The notes: generated from the letters alone by a model not told the origin. 64,000 nt of DNA from a bacterium (GCA_030427205.1 JAUHXC010000016.1:62001-126000), one strand, 5' to 3'. Numbered from the stretch's first letter, positions 8,115-17,930 are shown. Made by a program: numbers and translations.

Positions 8115-9737
8115 GTGACGAGCGAATCGAGGACGGCGGTGCGATGGGCGGGCCGGGGGGTTCACGGGGCGGCGCTGCTGCTGTTGCTGGCGGGGTGTCT
8201 GCCGGCGCTGGAGGATCAATGCGCGCAGACGGCGGATTGTCCCGGGGAGCGCATGTGCGTCGGGGGGGTCTGCGCGCCGCGGGTGACGGCGGTGGGTGAT
8301 GGGGGTGAGGGCGAAGGTGAAGGCGAGGGCGAAGGTGAAGGAGAGGGCGAGGGCGAGGGCGAAGGTGAAGGAGAGGGCGAGGGCGAGGGCGAGGGCGAAG
8401 GTGAGGGAGAGGGTGAGGGAGAGGGCGAAGGTGAGGGCGAGGGCGAAGGTGAAGGTGAGGGCGAAGGTGAAGGTGAGGGCGAAGGTGAAGGAGAGGGCGA
8501 AGGTGAAGGAGAGACGGAGGTCTGCAACGGCGCCGATGACGACGGCAATGGCCTGATCGACGACGGGGTGCGATGCCCCGATGTCGATGGCACACCAGCG
8601 GTCTGCCTCGAGGGCCGCTGCGTCGACGACTGCGGCGGCCTGGACGCGGACGGTGATCCGGCCAACGGCTGTCAGCGGACCTGCGTGGGCGAGGCCGAGG
8701 TGCGGGCCCTCGTGCCGGGGATCTCCGCCGACGACCAGCAGCTCGCGCTCGTGGCCGACGGGTCGAAGGCGCTCGTCGCGTGGCGACAGCAGGCCTCGGC
8801 GGCCGGGCGCGGGGTGCGGGTGTACCAGTTCGAGGGCGGCGCGTTCTTCGTCGACGCGCTGCAGAACGCCCAGGGGGTCTTCGGCGCGCCGGCCCTCGCG
8901 CTGGTCGAGGGGGCGCCGGTTCTCGCGGCGGCGGTGCAGCGTCCGGGCGTCGATCTGATCGGCACCAGCGCGGTCGTCGTCGGCTTCGATCGGGACGGGC
9001 GGCGGATCACGCAGCTCGAGCAGCCGCTGCTCGGCGATGTCGATCGGCCGAGCCTGGCGGTGCGCGGCGCGCGCGTGGCCGCCATCGTCGATGTCGCGCA
9101 GCGCGGCGTCGGGCTCAGCGGGTCGGTGATCTGGGTCGGCGGGGTGCCCGAGGGCGGGGCGGTCGAGCAGATGTCGGCGGTGGGGCAGGTCTCGCCGTCC
9201 AGTGGGGTGCGCTCGCGGGTCTTCGCCGCCGAGGCCGGCTTCGGCCTGCTGCGGGTCGCGGGCGAGCGGCCGGCCCTGCCGGCGGAGCTGGTGGATCTGC
9301 GGGTCGATGACGGGGGCCGCGAGACCGGATCCGAAGAACGGCAGCTCGAAGGCCCGCCGACGGGTGGACTGGCGGTGCAGCCGCAGACGCGCAGCTGGGC
9401 CTTGCCCGGCCCCGGCGGTGAACTCTTCGTGGGCCGCCTCGATGGGTCGATGCCTGGATTCGACGGCACCGAAGCCCGGCCGCTGCCGGATGGCGCGACG
9501 GCGCCGATCATGCTGGAGCTGCCCGGCGGGCAGGCGCTGGCCTGGATCGACGGGTCGACGGTCCGGGTCGCCCTGTGGACCGGCGCGGCGTGGACCACGC
9601 TCGACATCGCCGAGGAGGACGGGCCGATCAGCGGATTGGCGGCGGCGACGGTGGGCGAGACCCTGCGCCTGGCCTGGGTGCTCGATCGCGGGGCGGATGA
9701 GGGCGAACTGCGGCTGGTGCAGCGGCGTTGTCTTTGA
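8115..9737 (+). CDS. Lipoprotein with (Gly-Glu)n linker and MopE-like motif
   Basis: Predicted surface lipoprotein of about 540 residues. I prefer GTG 8115, preceded by GAGGGGAG, over the in-frame ATG 8097. The signal ends in LLLAGC (Cys about 28). A Cys-rich stretch C..TADCPGERMCVGGVC is followed by about 70 residues of pure Gly-Glu alternation, and then VCNGADDDGNGLIDDGV. That last motif resembles the calcium- or copper-site repeats of MopE-like proteins common in myxobacteria. The remaining about 380 residues look like a beta-propeller-like secreted domain without catalytic signature. The acidic spacer probably projects the C-terminal domain from the membrane. Function unknown. Confidence 0.8.
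   Translation: MTSESRTAVRWAGRGVHGAALLLLLAGCLPALEDQCAQTADCPGERMCVGGVCAPRVTAVGDGGEGEGEGEGEGEGEGEGEGEGEGEGEGEGEGEGEGEGEGEGEGEGEGEGEGEGEGEGEGEGEGEGEGEGETEVCNGADDDGNGLIDDGVRCPDVDGTPAVCLEGRCVDDCGGLDADGDPANGCQRTCVGEAEVRALVPGISADDQQLALVADGSKALVAWRQQASAAGRGVRVYQFEGGAFFVDALQNAQGVFGAPALALVEGAPVLAAAVQRPGVDLIGTSAVVVGFDRDGRRITQLEQPLLGDVDRPSLAVRGARVAAIVDVAQRGVGLSGSVIWVGGVPEGGAVEQMSAVGQVSPSSGVRSRVFAAEAGFGLLRVAGERPALPAELVDLRVDDGGRETGSEERQLEGPPTGGLAVQPQTRSWALPGPGGELFVGRLDGSMPGFDGTEARPLPDGATAPIMLELPGGQALAWIDGSTVRVALWTGAAWTTLDIAEEDGPISGLAAATVGETLRLAWVLDRGADEGELRLVQRRCL
8305..8516. repeat. Degenerate hexamer tract GGNGAR encoding (GE)n
   Basis: About 35 tandem GGNGAR hexamers (GGCGAG, GGTGAA, GGAGAG, GGCGAA and variants). 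Coding-strand bases are purines except at every sixth position. The mixed third bases indicate that the Gly-Glu protein repeat is the conserved feature, not the exact DNA. Confidence 0.9.
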
Positions 9738-9852
9738 GGGCGCTGTCTCTGAGCGGTGTCGCCTGCGGCATGGCGATGGCTCGGGCGGCGATCATGACCG
9801 GATCGTGACGAAGCCATGACCCGACGCCCATCGACCGCCGGCCCCGATCGGG

Positions 9853-9858
9853 CATAGT
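9853..9858 (+). promoter_or_regulatory. -10-like CATAGT placed for a leaderless transcript
   Basis: CATAGT is followed by GGCGGC and then ATG at 9865, and TCGACC lies 16 bp upstream as a weak -35 (9831-9836). Transcription would begin at or next to the start codon. No Shine-Dalgarno sequence is present, which fits leaderless initiation for this operon. Confidence 0.4.
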
Positions 9859-9864
9859 GGCGGC

Positions 9865-11247
9865 ATGGTTTCTCCTCGCTCCCACGGCGGCGACCCCGCG
9901 CATCGTCCCGCGACGTGGCGCTGGCTCGCCCGGCGGCTGACCGTGCCCGGCCTCGTCGGCGCCTGCCTCGTCGGCGGGTGGCTGTCCGGCTGCGGCGGCG
10001 CCCGCCAGCCCGCCGAGCGGCCGGCCGCCGCGCCGGTCTCCGAGCCGGCCGATCCGTCGGCGCTGCCGGTCCTGCTCGACCCGGCGCCGCCGGCGGCGCT
10101 CACCCCGTTTGCGGTCAACCCGACGATCGCGGTGGCCGCCCGCCCCGGGCTGTTCGTCGCGCCGGTCGCCGACGACGCGGGCTGGCAGAGCGCCGTCGCA
10201 GCGCTGGCCCGCGGCGCGCTGCCCGCCGCCGCGCCCGAGGCCTTCGTCGACGCGGTGAGCGCGCCGGATGCCGGGCCGACCGTCGACGCGGCCCTGGCGC
10301 CGAGCGTCTACCGGCCGGGCTATGCCGGGCTGCGCATCGCCATCAGGCCGCCGCCCGGACCTGCGCCGAGCGCGGTGGTCATCGTGATCGAAGCGCGGCG
10401 GTCGTTGCTCGACGACGACGCCCGCCGGGCGCTGGGTGCGCTGGCCCGACAGCCGACCGTGGGCGTCTTGCTGGCCGCCGAGCGGCCGCGCTGGCTCTGG
10501 CGACCCGGTGATGCCAGCGACGACCGCGCGGCGCGTATCGCGGCCCTCGATCCGATCGGCCCGGCCGATCTCGCGGCTGCCCTGGCCGAGGCGAGCGCCG
10601 CGCTGCCGGCGGACGGCGTCGTCGTCTCGATCGCCGCTCCGGGGGTGCCGGTCGCGGCCATGGGTCGAGCGGCCCGGGTCCCGCCGGGCGCGGACTTCGC
10701 CGCCCGCCTCGCCGCGGCCTGCCGGCGCCGGCCCTGGCTCGACGCGGCCCGCCTCGCCGTCGACTTCGACGCGCGCCACGTCGAGCGCTATCGCCTCGTG
10801 GGCTTCGACGGCGGATCCCACGGCGGGCGCCGCCCGACGCTGTGGCACGGCCGATCGACGGCGGTGCTGTTCGAGGTGAAGCTGCGCGCCGATCGCCCCG
10901 CGGGCGCCCTGGGCCGCGTCGCCTTGACCGGGCAGACGCCCGACGGCCGCCCGATCACGCTCAGCGCGGCGCTGGTCGCCGCCGGTGATCCCGAGCGGCA
11001 GGCGGCGGTGGCGTTGCTGGCGGCGGCCGTCGCCGAGAAGCTGCGCGCGGCGTGGTGGGCCCGAGGCGTGGAGTGGCCGCGCCTGCTGGCCGATGCCCGG
11101 GCGCTCGCGACGCATCCGGGCGCGCGGCGGCTGCTGCCGGTGATCGAGCAGGCGATGCGCTTGGATCGACGGCCCGATCGCTTCGCCGACCACGGGCCGA
11201 TCGACGGGATGGATCCCGACGCGGTGCCTGTTCTGAGGCCGCGCTGA
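9865..11247 (+). CDS. Degenerate YfbK-like VWA lipoprotein
   Basis: 460 residues with lipobox LSGC (Cys about 43). The body resembles YfbK-type von Willebrand proteins. It has a Y-x-P-G-Y-A-G-L-R-I-A-I stretch near 150 and a C-terminal part LAVDFDARHVERYRLVGFD followed by an ALYEI-like strand (AVLFEVKL), as in the YfbK C-terminal domain. The metal site is lost: where DxSxS is expected the sequence reads VIVIEARRSLL (about 170-180). It is therefore likely a binding or structural protein rather than a metal-dependent adhesion domain. It overlaps the next gene by one base (TGATG), which makes it the first gene of a sensor kinase operon, so it may feed or sense the same signal. Family call is by eye. 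Confidence 0.65.
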   Translation: MVSPRSHGGDPAHRPATWRWLARRLTVPGLVGACLVGGWLSGCGGARQPAERPAAAPVSEPADPSALPVLLDPAPPAALTPFAVNPTIAVAARPGLFVAPVADDAGWQSAVAALARGALPAAAPEAFVDAVSAPDAGPTVDAALAPSVYRPGYAGLRIAIRPPPGPAPSAVVIVIEARRSLLDDDARRALGALARQPTVGVLLAAERPRWLWRPGDASDDRAARIAALDPIGPADLAAALAEASAALPADGVVVSIAAPGVPVAAMGRAARVPPGADFAARLAAACRRRPWLDAARLAVDFDARHVERYRLVGFDGGSHGGRRPTLWHGRSTAVLFEVKLRADRPAGALGRVALTGQTPDGRPITLSAALVAAGDPERQAAVALLAAAVAEKLRAAWWARGVEWPRLLADARALATHPGARRLLPVIEQAMRLDRRPDRFADHGPIDGMDPDAVPVLRPR

Positions 11248-13046
11248 TGGGCCGGCGGATCGCGGCGGTGGCGGCGGCGCTCGTCGCGCTCGGTTTCGGC
11301 TGGGTGCTGTGGACCTTGCACGGGGTGTTCGAAGCCGAGCGGCAGGCGGCCGACGCGGCGGTGGACGCGCGGCGCCGGGTGCTCGATCGCCACGCGGCCC
11401 ATGGTTTCGAGCGGCGGCTGGCCGATGGGCTCGCCGCCCGCCGCGGTGATATCGAGCGGGCGCATACCGATCCGCTGGCGCCGATCGACGGGCTCTACAG
11501 CCGCGTCGGCGGTCGGGTGCGGGTGCCGGCGGCGCCGCGGGCGGTGAGCAGCCCGTTGCCGACGACCGCGTCGTTCGAAGCGCTGCTCGACCCGCGGCAT
11601 CGTCCGGCGGCGCAGGGCCCCTGGGGCGAGCGGCTGACGCTGCGCGGCGCGCTGATCGACGCGGTCGCCGTCGACGAGCCGGCGCAGATCGAGGCGGCGA
11701 TGCGGCGATTCCTGGGTCACCGCCTGCGGCACGTGCTCTCGCCGGAGCGCGAGATCCCGAGCACGCTGGCGGTGATGACGTGGTTCGCCGAGGCCGCCGA
11801 CGCCGATCCGCGGCTGCTGCGGGCGGCTCTCTTCGATGGGTTCGAAGGCGCCGACGGCGGCGTCGAGGGCCTGCAGCGCAGCCTGCTGCGCCATCGGGCG
11901 GTCTTCACCGCGGCCGAGTTCGATCGCCTCGCCGCCGCGGCCCTGGCGTTGTCGGCCCACGGCGAGGTGCCGCGGGCCGCCTTCGAAGCGGCCCTCGATC
12001 CGCCGCCGCCGCCGCCGGTGCCCGCCGATCCCGGCGCGCCGCAGCTGATCGACGACGGCCGCTGGTACGTGGCCCCGGTCGCCGCCGATCGGGTGGACGG
12101 CGTCCGCATCGACGCTGACGCCGAGCGCGCCGCGCTGGAGGACGAGATGCGCCGCGGCGCATTGCTGGGCCCCGACGAGCGGCTGCTCTTCGACCCACGG
12201 GCGCCGGTGCCGGTGGCGGTGCACTCCCCCGACTGGGTCGAGCGGCCGGCCCGCGCCCGGGCGACGTGGCGGCTCAAGGTGGCGCTGCTGTGGTCGTGCG
12301 CGCTGCTGGCGCTGGCGGTCGTGGGGCTGGTCCTGCTCGACGTGCGGCGGCGGCGGCGCTTCGTCGAGCTCAAGAACGACTTCATCGCGGCCGTCAGCCA
12401 CGAGCTGCGCACGCCGCTGGCGGCGATCCGGCTGATGGCCGAGACCCTCGAGCGGCGGGTGGCCGACGTGCCGCGGGCCCGGGACTACCCCGCGCGCATC
12501 GTGCGCGAGGTCGACGGCCTCGGCTTCCTGGTCGAGAACCTGCTCTCGTTCAACCGCATCGACAAGGGCCGCTGGGTCGCCCGCCGACGCCCGCTCGCGC
12601 TGAGCGAGGTCATCGGCTCGATCCGCGACAGCGTCGAGGCCGCGTTCGAACGCGCGGTGACCTGGCAGACGACGGGGCTCGAGGCCCGGGTGGACGCCGA
12701 TCCGGCGCTGATCGAGCTGTTGGTCGCCAACCTGGTGCGCAACGCGATCCAGCACTCGCAGGGGCCGCTGACCCTCGAGTTGGCGGCCGAGGCCCGCGGC
12801 GGGCGGGTGGTGCTGCGGGTGGCCGACGACGGGCCGGGCATCCCCGCCGAGGCGCGGCGGCACATCTTCGAGCCGTTCTATCGCGGCCCCGCCCGGACGA
12901 GCCGCGGCAGCGGGCTGGGCCTCGCGCTCGGCCAACGCATCGCCCGGCTGCACGGCGGCCGGCTGGTGGTCGTCCGCACCGGCGCCGAGGGCACTGTATT
13001 CGAGGTGGATCTGCCGGCGGCGCCCGGTGAGAGCGAGGCGAGATGA
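11247..13046 (+). CDS. Transmembrane sensor histidine kinase
   Basis: 599 residues. ATG at 11247 overlaps the upstream stop. A first membrane helix (about 5-22) and a second (KVALLWSCALLALAVVGLVLLDV, about 348-370) enclose an about 320-residue periplasmic sensor with no recognised family. A HisKA domain (FIAAVSHELRTPLAAIRLMAET, phospho-His about 385) and a HATPase domain follow, with N-box NLVRNAIQHS, G1 DDGPGIP and G2 GSGLGLALG. It ends in ATGA overlap with the response regulator gene, so the two are a cognate pair. The large periplasmic region and the lipoprotein encoded just upstream suggest envelope sensing. Confidence 0.92.
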   Translation: MGRRIAAVAAALVALGFGWVLWTLHGVFEAERQAADAAVDARRRVLDRHAAHGFERRLADGLAARRGDIERAHTDPLAPIDGLYSRVGGRVRVPAAPRAVSSPLPTTASFEALLDPRHRPAAQGPWGERLTLRGALIDAVAVDEPAQIEAAMRRFLGHRLRHVLSPEREIPSTLAVMTWFAEAADADPRLLRAALFDGFEGADGGVEGLQRSLLRHRAVFTAAEFDRLAAAALALSAHGEVPRAAFEAALDPPPPPPVPADPGAPQLIDDGRWYVAPVAADRVDGVRIDADAERAALEDEMRRGALLGPDERLLFDPRAPVPVAVHSPDWVERPARARATWRLKVALLWSCALLALAVVGLVLLDVRRRRRFVELKNDFIAAVSHELRTPLAAIRLMAETLERRVADVPRARDYPARIVREVDGLGFLVENLLSFNRIDKGRWVARRRPLALSEVIGSIRDSVEAAFERAVTWQTTGLEARVDADPALIELLVANLVRNAIQHSQGPLTLELAAEARGGRVVLRVADDGPGIPAEARRHIFEPFYRGPARTSRGSGLGLALGQRIARLHGGRLVVVRTGAEGTVFEVDLPAAPGESEAR

Positions 13047-13756
13047 GCGACATATTGCTGGTCGAAGACGACGCCAACCTGCGCATGGCCCTGCGGGACA
13101 ACCTGGAGGACGAAGGCCACGCGGTGATCGAGGCGTGCACCCTGGCCGACGCCGACGCCGCCGTCGCCGAGCGCGCGTTCGACGTGGTGGTGCTCGACGT
13201 GATGCTGCCCGACGGCGACGGCTACACCTGGTGCCGGCGGCTGCGGGCGGGGGCGCTGGGCGGCGGACGCACGGTGCCGGTGCTCATGCTCACCGCGCGG
13301 GCGCTGGAAGACGACATGGTGACCGGCCTCGACGCCGGCGCCGACGACTACCTCACCAAGCCCTATCGGCTGCGCGAGCTGCTGGCGCGGGTGCGGGCGC
13401 TGTTGCGCCGTCCGCGGGCCGCCGCGGCGCCCGACCGCGGGCCCGATCGGCTGCGCTTCGGCGGCTTCACCCTCGATCGGGTGGCGCGCACGGTGAGCGG
13501 GCCGCACGGCGTGATCCCGCTGACCCGCACCGAGTTCGACCTGCTGGCGTGGCTGGCGACCCATCCGGGGCAGGCGATGGACCGGCAGACGCTGCTCGAC
13601 GCGGTCTGGGGCGAGGTGGTGGTCGACCCGCGCACGGTCGACAACTTCGTCTCGAGCCTGAAGAAGAAGCTCGACTGGCGGCGCGGCGCGGGCTGGCGCA
13701 TCGCGACGGTGCGCGGCGTGGGCTATCGCTGGGAGGACGCGCAGAGCCGCGGCTGA
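13043..13756 (+). CDS. OmpR/PhoB-family response regulator
   Basis: 237 residues. Receiver domain 1-120 carries an acidic pair near 9-10, phosphoacceptor Asp about 52 (VVLDVMLPDGDGY), Thr in MLTARA and Lys in LTKPYRLRELLARV. A winged-helix output domain occupies about 140-232 (LTRTEFDLLAWLATHPGQAMDRQTLL, RTVDNFVSSLKKKL, GVGYRW). Its start overlaps the kinase stop by four bases (ATGA), so translation is coupled and it is the kinase's partner. It should bind DNA as a dimer when phosphorylated; targets cannot be inferred. Confidence 0.95.
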   Translation: MSDILLVEDDANLRMALRDNLEDEGHAVIEACTLADADAAVAERAFDVVVLDVMLPDGDGYTWCRRLRAGALGGGRTVPVLMLTARALEDDMVTGLDAGADDYLTKPYRLRELLARVRALLRRPRAAAAPDRGPDRLRFGGFTLDRVARTVSGPHGVIPLTRTEFDLLAWLATHPGQAMDRQTLLDAVWGEVVVDPRTVDNFVSSLKKKLDWRRGAGWRIATVRGVGYRWEDAQSRG

Positions 13757-13792
13757 TCGGCCGCAGGGCGCAGGCCAGGGGCGACGGCGCGG

Positions 13793-16700
13793 CTATACGA
13801 TGCCCCACTCGAGGGCGTCGGCGTCGTCCTTACGGCCCAGCGCGCGCAGCTGGCGGATGGCCAGCTGGCGGGCGTCTTCGGCCCGGCGACCCCGACCGCG
13901 CTGCTCGGCGAGGCGGGCCGCGCGGCCCATCATCCGGGCGATGTCGGGCTCGGCGAGCAGCCCGCCGCGCACCGGCGCCATCGCGTGCCAATGGTGGTCC
14001 CAGGCGCCCCAGTCGTGCACCGACGCGACGCACGGCAGCAGGCAGGCGTGGGCCAGCGCGGCGGTGACCCGGTCTTCCCCCGCGGCGGCGACGGCCTGCT
14101 CGAGCACCGTGCGCGCGTCGCGATATTGCTCGAGCTCGACGAGCAGCAGGCCCTGACGCACGTCGGCGCCGGCGGTGCTCGCGCCGACCGCGCGCAGCAT
14201 GCGCGCCGCCTCCCGATAGCGATTGGCCGCCTCGTCCACCCGCTCGCGGTCGCGCTCGATGTCGCCCTGCAGCAGCGCGAGGCGGGCCAGCGCGCGGCGG
14301 GCGCCGGCCCGGTAGAGCGCGCGGGCGGCCTGGGCGGTGAAGCGCTCGGCCCGGTCGAGCTGCTGGCGGCGATGGGCCATGTCGGCGAGGTTGTGCAGCA
14401 CGTCGCCCTTGAGCCGGGGCCGGTCCAGCCCGCGCAGGGCCGAGACGGCGACCGTCAGCGTGCGCTCCGCGGCGTCGTAGCGGCCCTGCTCGACGAGGCA
14501 CCAGCCGGCCATGCTGCGCAGCCGGGTCGCCAACGTCGGATCGTCGAGCCGCGGCAGCCGCTCCAGCGCCCGGGCGAAGGCCCGCCAGGCGGCGTCGGGG
14601 CCCTCGGTGGCCCGCATGACCCGCCCCAGCTCGATCAGCGCCTCGACCTGCAGCGCCGTATCTTCCCGCCGGCGCAGCGCGCCCACCACCGCCTTGCGGG
14701 CGCGGCGGATCGCGTCCTGCGCCCGACCGCCCAGCAGCCGCATATGGGCCCAGCGCAGGCCGACCTCGATCCAGACCCGATCGCCGCGGGGGCAGCGCAG
14801 CGCCCGCTGGGCCCGAATCCGCTGGCGCAGCGCCCGCTCGGCGGCCATGTGCTCCGCCCGGTCGAGGTGGGCGTCGGCGGCGTCGAGCAGCGGGCCGAGC
14901 GCGGCGCTCTGGTTGCCCGCCGCGATGAGATGCTCGGCGAGGCGCACCGGCTCGGGGTTGCCGCGGGCGGTCAGCACCGCCGCACACAGCGCGTTCCACC
15001 GACGCGCGCGGCCGCCGACGCGGGCCCGCTGCTGCAGCGAGGCCCGCAGCATCACGTGGGCGAACGACCACTGGTCGCCATCCCCCGGCCGGACGAGGCG
15101 GTCGGCGAGCAGCCGGGCGAAGGCCCGCTTGGGGTGGGGCAGTCGAGCCTTGGCGCAGACGGCGCTCCACTCTTCGGGATCGACCGACTGCCCCAGCGTC
15201 GCGGCGAGCTCGAGCGCGTGCACCGCGCGATCTTCGGCGCCGCGCAGCGCGTGATCGAGCCGGGTGAGCCACGTCGCCTGCTGCTCGCCGGGCAGCGAGA
15301 GGTCGAGGTCGGCCTCGCGCAGCTTGAAGCCGGTGGCGCTGCTCTCGAGCGCGCCGGTCGAGATCCAGTGGCGCACCAGCTCGATGGCGAACTGCGGGCT
15401 GCCCGCGGAACGCTCGACGAGCCGGTCGGTCAGGTTCGGCGCCAGCGGGACCACCGAGCGCACCAGCTTGAACTGCAGGATGGGCGGCAGCGGTTCGAGG
15501 TCGATGCGGGTCACGTTGCCCCGGGCCTCGAGCGTCGCCAGCTCGGCGCGGATGGGCGAGTCGTCGCGCAGCGCGTCTTCGCGGATGGTCGCGATGGCCA
15601 GCACCGGCAGCCGCGGGCGGGTGCAGAGCAGCCCGTCGAGCAGCCGCAGCGTATCGGGGCCCCACTGCAGATCGTCGCAGAGCAGCACCAGCGGCCGGCG
15701 CCGGGTCAGCGCCTCGATCCCGTCGAGCAGCCCCTCGAGCCGCCGCCGGTCGAGCGCGTAGCGGGTGGGCGTGACCCCCGGCTCGGGCAGGGCCCCGGAG
15801 AGCGCGGCGATCACCTCGTCGCTGCCGTGCGGCCCGAAGGCGGCCGTCAGCCGCTCGCGGCGGGCGTCGCCGCCGAGATCGGCGCAACGCAGGAACCGCG
15901 CCAGCATCGGCCCGGGGCCCGAGGTCGCGGCGGGCAGCCGGTCGTGGGTCGCCTGCATGTACTCGGCGACGCCCAGCTCGTGGGCCCGCCGGGCGAGCCA
16001 GCCGGACAGGTGTGACTTGCCCTGGCCCGCCGGCCCGTGCACCACGACCGCTCGGGCCTGGCCGCGCACCGCGGAGCGCAGCGCCGACCACAAGAGGTCG
16101 CGCTCGGCCTCGCGACCGATGGGCGGCGGAACCCGCATCCGGGCCAGCGCCAGGCCCACGTCGATCATGGGCGGCGGGTCGGGCTCCCGCTGGCGGCGCC
16201 ACGACGCGGGCAGCGGCGGGCGACCGTCCTCCCGCGGGCCCGCGGCCCACGAGTCGTCGGTGATCGGCAGGAAGACCGGCGGCAGCTGCAGCGTGGCCGG
16301 CCCGGGTCGCTCGGTCGAGGCCTCGCTGCGGTCCCTCTGCGCGGCCTTCGCCGCCCGTCGGGCGGCCCGCCGCGCGGGTATCTCCTCCACCGTCGGCCGA
16401 TCCCGCGGGGCGACCCGGCGGGTGGCGAGGTGCACCAGGGCCTCGGTCTCGGCGACCTGCAGCGCGACCGGATCGAGCGGCTCGGTATGGCCGCTGTCTT
16501 CGTCGCTCAGCTCCGGCGGCAAGGCGGCGGGGATGTCGGTGTCGAGGCTCATGTCGGTCATGAGCTCGGCGGTCGTCGGCGCGCGCACGCCGGGCGGACG
16601 GGTCGTATCGCCCAGGGTATCGGCCGGATCGGCTTCCTTCGAGCCGTCGGCCTCGTCGACGTCGGGTGCCATCGGCGGCGGGATCGAGGTCTTGCCGAGG

Positions 16701-17887
16701 CGCAGCGCGTCGAAGGCGGCGTCGACGCTCTCGACCAGCGCCTCCTCGGCGAAGAGGTCGCTGTCCCGCGGGGCGCGGATCGGCTCTTCGCTCGCGCCGA
16801 GGCTGCCGTCGGCGGTCATCTCGTCGAACCCCGGCAGCCGCTCGAAGGGCGGCGGGATCTCGAAGCCCGAGCCGAGATCCATGGTGGCGTCGTCGTCGAC
16901 CACCGGTCGGTCGAGCGGATCCCGCTCGGCGGCTTCGACCACCGCCAGCGCCAGCCCCGATGGCGCGTCCATGGTCTCTGCGAACTGCATGCCCGGCGTG
17001 CGCACGGCCCGCACCGCCGGATCGGAGGCCGGCCCGTGCACCTCGTCGGGCAGGGCGAGCAGGGCCACCGCGGCGTCGGCGGCGAAGCGGAACCGGCTGT
17101 GCGGCGTGCGGCCGGTCATGCGCACCAGCCACTGCTCGAAGGCCGCCGGCACCGGGAAGCGCGGCTCGAACGCCGGCAGCGGATCCTGCAGGTGGGCGAC
17201 GAGCAGCCCGATGGCGCTGCCCGCGTGCCGGTCGGCGTGCGGGGCGTGGCCGCTCGCCAGCTCATAGGCCATGCAGCCGACCGCGTAGAGGTCGGTCCAC
17301 GGCCCGAAGGCCCGCCAGTCGTTGCGGATCTGCTCGGGGGCCATATAGCCCGGCGTACCCAGGCTGTCGGCGCTCATCGACTCGCCCATCAGCGCCGGGT
17401 TCATCGCGAGGCCGAAGTCGGTGAGCACCGGGCCGCGATCGCCGATGAGCACGTTGTCCGGCTTGAGATCGCGGTGCACGACCCCGTGGGCGTGGGCGTG
17501 GGCCAGGGCGTCGAGCAGGGCGAGCAGCGTGGCCCGCAGGCGGGGCCAGTCCATCGTCGACAGCGCCCGCAGCGATCCGCCGGCGAGCCACTCCATGGCC
17601 AGGTACGGGGCCCCGGCGGGCAGGGCGCCCTTGGTCAGCGCCGAGGTGGCGGTGTCGATCTCGCCGTAGTCGTGGATGCGCACCACCGCCGGGTGATGCA
17701 GCCGGGCCATCGCGTGCACCTCGTGGATGAACTGCTCGCGGTAGGCCTGCTCGCGCCCCTGGGGCGGCGTGACCACCTTGACCGCCACCGGCAGCCGCTG
17801 CGCCCGGTGTCGCCCACGCCACACCTCGGCCATGCCCCCTCTGGCGACGGGCTCGATCAGATCGAAGGGGCCGATGGCGATGGTCAA
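13793..17887 (-). CDS. Ser/Thr kinase - AAA ATPase - TPR signalling protein
   Basis: A very large cytoplasmic regulator (about 1364 residues from TTG 17887; a GTG at 17962 would add 25). The kinase domain (about 5-280) has VAVK Lys about 37, HRDLKPDN Asp about 140 and DFG Asp about 157. A disordered acidic linker (about 290-590) is followed by a STAND/AAA-like ATPase with Walker A HGPAGQGKSHLS near 620 and Walker B PLVLLCDDLQW. The C-terminal about 600 residues are alpha-helical TPR-like repeats. The design matches kinase-linked transcription or signalling hubs known from myxobacteria. TTG is favoured because GAGG sits 8 bp upstream and translation then begins right at the kinase fold. A paralogue lies at 36105-39896. 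Confidence 0.9.
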   Translation of the reverse strand: MTIAIGPFDLIEPVARGGMAEVWRGRHRAQRLPVAVKVVTPPQGREQAYREQFIHEVHAMARLHHPAVVRIHDYGEIDTATSALTKGALPAGAPYLAMEWLAGGSLRALSTMDWPRLRATLLALLDALAHAHAHGVVHRDLKPDNVLIGDRGPVLTDFGLAMNPALMGESMSADSLGTPGYMAPEQIRNDWRAFGPWTDLYAVGCMAYELASGHAPHADRHAGSAIGLLVAHLQDPLPAFEPRFPVPAAFEQWLVRMTGRTPHSRFRFAADAAVALLALPDEVHGPASDPAVRAVRTPGMQFAETMDAPSGLALAVVEAAERDPLDRPVVDDDATMDLGSGFEIPPPFERLPGFDEMTADGSLGASEEPIRAPRDSDLFAEEALVESVDAAFDALRLGKTSIPPPMAPDVDEADGSKEADPADTLGDTTRPPGVRAPTTAELMTDMSLDTDIPAALPPELSDEDSGHTEPLDPVALQVAETEALVHLATRRVAPRDRPTVEEIPARRAARRAAKAAQRDRSEASTERPGPATLQLPPVFLPITDDSWAAGPREDGRPPLPASWRRQREPDPPPMIDVGLALARMRVPPPIGREAERDLLWSALRSAVRGQARAVVVHGPAGQGKSHLSGWLARRAHELGVAEYMQATHDRLPAATSGPGPMLARFLRCADLGGDARRERLTAAFGPHGSDEVIAALSGALPEPGVTPTRYALDRRRLEGLLDGIEALTRRRPLVLLCDDLQWGPDTLRLLDGLLCTRPRLPVLAIATIREDALRDDSPIRAELATLEARGNVTRIDLEPLPPILQFKLVRSVVPLAPNLTDRLVERSAGSPQFAIELVRHWISTGALESSATGFKLREADLDLSLPGEQQATWLTRLDHALRGAEDRAVHALELAATLGQSVDPEEWSAVCAKARLPHPKRAFARLLADRLVRPGDGDQWSFAHVMLRASLQQRARVGGRARRWNALCAAVLTARGNPEPVRLAEHLIAAGNQSAALGPLLDAADAHLDRAEHMAAERALRQRIRAQRALRCPRGDRVWIEVGLRWAHMRLLGGRAQDAIRRARKAVVGALRRREDTALQVEALIELGRVMRATEGPDAAWRAFARALERLPRLDDPTLATRLRSMAGWCLVEQGRYDAAERTLTVAVSALRGLDRPRLKGDVLHNLADMAHRRQQLDRAERFTAQAARALYRAGARRALARLALLQGDIERDRERVDEAANRYREAARMLRAVGASTAGADVRQGLLLVELEQYRDARTVLEQAVAAAGEDRVTAALAHACLLPCVASVHDWGAWDHHWHAMAPVRGGLLAEPDIARMMGRAARLAEQRGRGRRAEDARQLAIRQLRALGRKDDADALEWGIV

Positions 17888-17930
17888 GCGTGGGTCCTCG
17901 ATGCGGGCGGACGGTCGCCCGATACGATCC

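Noticed and set aside
7974..8219. N-terminal extension of the PilZ protein to 8219
   Set aside because: The extra 82 residues are Arg/Pro/Gln-rich with no pattern, overlap the opposite gene, and a good GGAGG-GTG start exists at 7973.
8216..8665. Antisense (Pro-Ser)n protein opposite the (GE)n tract
   Set aside because: It is the mirror reading of the GGNGAR repeat and lacks a ribosome site or flanking domain structure.
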